Positions 62,517-64,000 of a DNA stretch of 64,000 nt are shown here, piece after piece. A program made the translations under genes and the position numbers. The notes beneath the pieces are model-generated. The model made no database searches and was not told where the DNA came from. It was given only the letters and a program-made list of their open reading frames with translations. Source of the DNA: JACJYM01 sp965230495 (GTDB lineage: Bacteria > Bacteroidota > Bacteroidia > Chitinophagales > Saprospiraceae); NCBI GenBank assembly GCA_965230495.1, contig OZ246004.1, positions 3,348,001-3,412,000 on the forward strand, in the 5' to 3' direction. Numbering within the stretch: position 1 is the first letter of the stretch; each line of letters opens with the position of its first letter.

Positions 62517-63590
62517 ATGATTTTACTTATAGTATTCTTTGCCCTTTCCATTGTGTTTTCATTTTTATGTTCGATTTGGGAGGCAGTATTGTTGAGTATT
62601 ACCCCTCAATTCATTAAGAAACAAAAAACCACTAATCCTTCTTTTGGAGAGACGCTCGAAGCTTATAAAAATGATATAGATAGACCATTATCTGCTATAT
62701 TAACACTTAATACCATTGCTCATACTGTTGGAGCCATTGGAGTAGGGGCACAGGCGGGAGAATTGTTTGATTCCGGAGCCAATTTTGCTGGAATAAGTTA
62801 TGAGTCCATCATCGCTGGAGTAATGACATTGGCAATTTTAATTTTGTCTGAAATCATCCCTAAGACGATAGGAGCCAATAATTGGGAAAAACTTTCGGGT
62901 TTTACCATTGCTTCCCTGAGATTCTTATTGATTGCGTTGTATCCATTTGTATGGATTAGTAAATGGATAACAAAGAGATTAAAAAAAGAAAATGTTGGAT
63001 CAGTATTAAGTAGAAGTGATATTCGTTCTATTGCGGAAGAAGGCGAAAAGACCGGAGTGTTAGAAAAAAATGAGGGAACGATTATTAAAAATTTAATCAA
63101 ACTCAGAGATATAACGGTGCATGATATTATGACTCCTCGATCAGTATTTGTTACCGCTGATGAAGACCAACTAATGAAGGATTTTTATGAGAACAATAAA
63201 CCTCTGAGATTTTCGCGAATTCCTGTGTATGCTGACAATCCAGATAATATTACTGGATTGATATTAAAAGACGAGTTGTTATCCTCATTAGTGGATAAAC
63301 AGGATGAAAAATTGTCGAAAATAAAAAGAGATATACTTCATGTGTATGACAACATGAATTTACCTGCCTTGTTGGATAAGTTGACTTCGGAAAAAGCCCA
63401 TATTACTATCGTAGTGGATAAGTATGGTAGCACTGTTGGATTGGTTACAATGGAAGATCTGCTTGAAACCTTATTGGGGATGGAGATTACGGATGAAATG
63501 GATAAAATTGAAGATCTTCAAAAATATGCTCGCTCTCAATGGGAAAAGCGAGCTAAGGAAATAGGGTTGATGGATAAAAAATCGAGCTGA
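62517..63590 (+). CDS. CNNM/DUF21-type membrane protein with CBS pair
   Basis: Inner-membrane protein related to CNNM/CorC metal transporters, 357 residues. Three or four helices (about 1-20, 60-80, 98-120, 134-152) form the DUF21 domain, with ILSEIIPKTIGANNWEKLS near 116-134. Two CBS domains follow (about 200-330), with ITVHDIMTPRS at the first. The C-terminal CorC_HlyC domain found in GldE is missing, so it is a shorter relative of the protein at 51652. Magnesium handling is a family guess. Its own -7 box suggests a monocistron. Confidence 0.92.
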   Translation: MILLIVFFALSIVFSFLCSIWEAVLLSITPQFIKKQKTTNPSFGETLEAYKNDIDRPLSAILTLNTIAHTVGAIGVGAQAGELFDSGANFAGISYESIIAGVMTLAILILSEIIPKTIGANNWEKLSGFTIASLRFLLIALYPFVWISKWITKRLKKENVGSVLSRSDIRSIAEEGEKTGVLEKNEGTIIKNLIKLRDITVHDIMTPRSVFVTADEDQLMKDFYENNKPLRFSRIPVYADNPDNITGLILKDELLSSLVDKQDEKLSKIKRDILHVYDNMNLPALLDKLTSEKAHITIVVDKYGSTVGLVTMEDLLETLLGMEITDEMDKIEDLQKYARSQWEKRAKEIGLMDKKSS

Positions 63591-63759
63591 TTAATAAATA
63601 AATTATGGAAACCGTTTTTCGTGTTTCTATAATTTATGGAATTTTTCAAAAATTTTTAGTTCTATCAGATAAATAATTCGAAATTCATGGACGATTACTT
63701 TTGAATTCCACTTAGGGAAAGAAATTATGTGTTTTATTTGTTTAAACAAAATAAAGCAA

Positions 63760-64000
63760 ATGAAATACTTCATTATTACTTTACTTCTGGCTTTTTGTTC
63801 TTGTAATATAACGCCTCAGCGACAAACCCAAATTAAAGGAAAAGTTGTGGATGGCATAACTGATTTACCCATTGATAGTGTGTATATTTCTATTAGTGAT
63901 CATCGGGATCCATACTCTTTCAATCTGGCAGGCTGTAGCAGTTTAGCGGAAAGCACTAGATCTGATGATGAAGGTAGCTTTAAATTTGATTTTGAACATG
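63760..64000 (+). CDS. Lipoprotein with carboxypeptidase-regulatory-like domain (3' end beyond window)
   Basis: An open frame running off the window, 80 residues visible. The ATG at 63760 gives a lipoprotein signal (MKYFIITLLLAFCSC, Cys15), followed by IKGKVVDGITDLPIDSVYIS, the start of a carboxypeptidase-regulatory-like beta sandwich. An in-frame ATG at 63727 would add 11 residues but weaken the signal. Function cannot be judged from the fragment. Confidence 0.78.
   Translation, partial: MKYFIITLLLAFCSCNITPQRQTQIKGKVVDGITDLPIDSVYISISDHRDPYSFNLAGCSSLAESTRSDDEGSFKFDFEH

Noticed and set aside
63595..63660. Hairpin-like ATGGAAAC/GTTTCTAT after the CNNM gene
   Set aside because: Stem is short, contains a G-U pair and lacks a following T-run; not a convincing terminator.
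1..64000. Search by eye for tRNA, rRNA, CRISPR array, IS element or prophage
   Set aside because: No T-loop-like motif, tandem spacer pattern, transposase or phage structural gene was seen in any gap or frame; eye inspection cannot fully exclude a degenerate one.

Overview
The window is a compact, AT-rich stretch of a Bacteroidota chromosome. Supporting signs are a gldE-gldD gliding/type IX secretion pair, a giant adhesin with a CHU_C-type C-terminus followed by PorP/SprF and OmpA/PD40 partners, an ECF sigma/FecR/STN-receptor set, BlaI-M56-TonB_C genes, a bacterial GGGPS, almost no Shine-Dalgarno sequences, and TAnnTTTG-type -7 promoter boxes. HYR-like modules in the adhesin would suit Saprospiria or Flavobacteriia, but I cannot place it more closely. 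I see no tRNA, rRNA, CRISPR array, insertion sequence or prophage. No gene-free gap exceeds 300 bases.

Layout. 1-5284: an efflux operon read leftwards (TetR, TolC, HlyD, RND permease cut by the window edge) with a candidate operator before tetR. 5358-10193: an ICMT-like methyltransferase, a Na/Pi cotransporter, and a small exported protein followed by a SulP anion transporter. 10200-13396: a tight leftward operon of an unknown protein, two cyclophilin lipoproteins (one with a PKD domain), polyphosphate glucokinase and HupE/UreJ. 13561-14935: a Sua5/YciO/YrdC protein and ferredoxin-NADP reductase. 15080-27725: the 2096-residue adhesin with its PorP/SprF and OmpA partners, then two exported thioredoxin-like paralogues and an LptF/LptG permease.

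27939-34088: a cysteine-rich lipoprotein, a helical-repeat gene split by an apparent frameshift, a secreted endonuclease I, a 55-residue gene, gltX, and a protein with an LRAT/NlpC-P60-like His/Cys signature plus a small partner. 34085-40213: a leftward run of rimK-like ligase, AstE/AspA-like hydrolase, GGGPS, rsgA, a small membrane protein, acyl-CoA dehydrogenase and a site-2 protease. 40360-44364: an UMF1-type MFS protein, ribosomal protein L31 type B, a GlmU-like protein, and aat with clpS, two arms of the N-degron pathway. 44593-48610: a TPR protein with BlaI/BlaR1-like regulation, then a DUF2007-like protein with a 57-residue zinc ribbon.

48807-54811: a membrane phosphoesterase, then mutY-ssb-gldE-gldD and a 7-TM protein of unknown function. 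54924-64000: a POT peptide transporter, kynureninase, the ECF sigma/FecR/outer-membrane receptor set, a CNNM/CBS protein and the start of a lipoprotein.

Three real small genes (55, 53 and 57 residues) fit exactly against their neighbours. Several starts were moved to internal ATGs because a promoter box or an upstream stop codon rules out the longer form.
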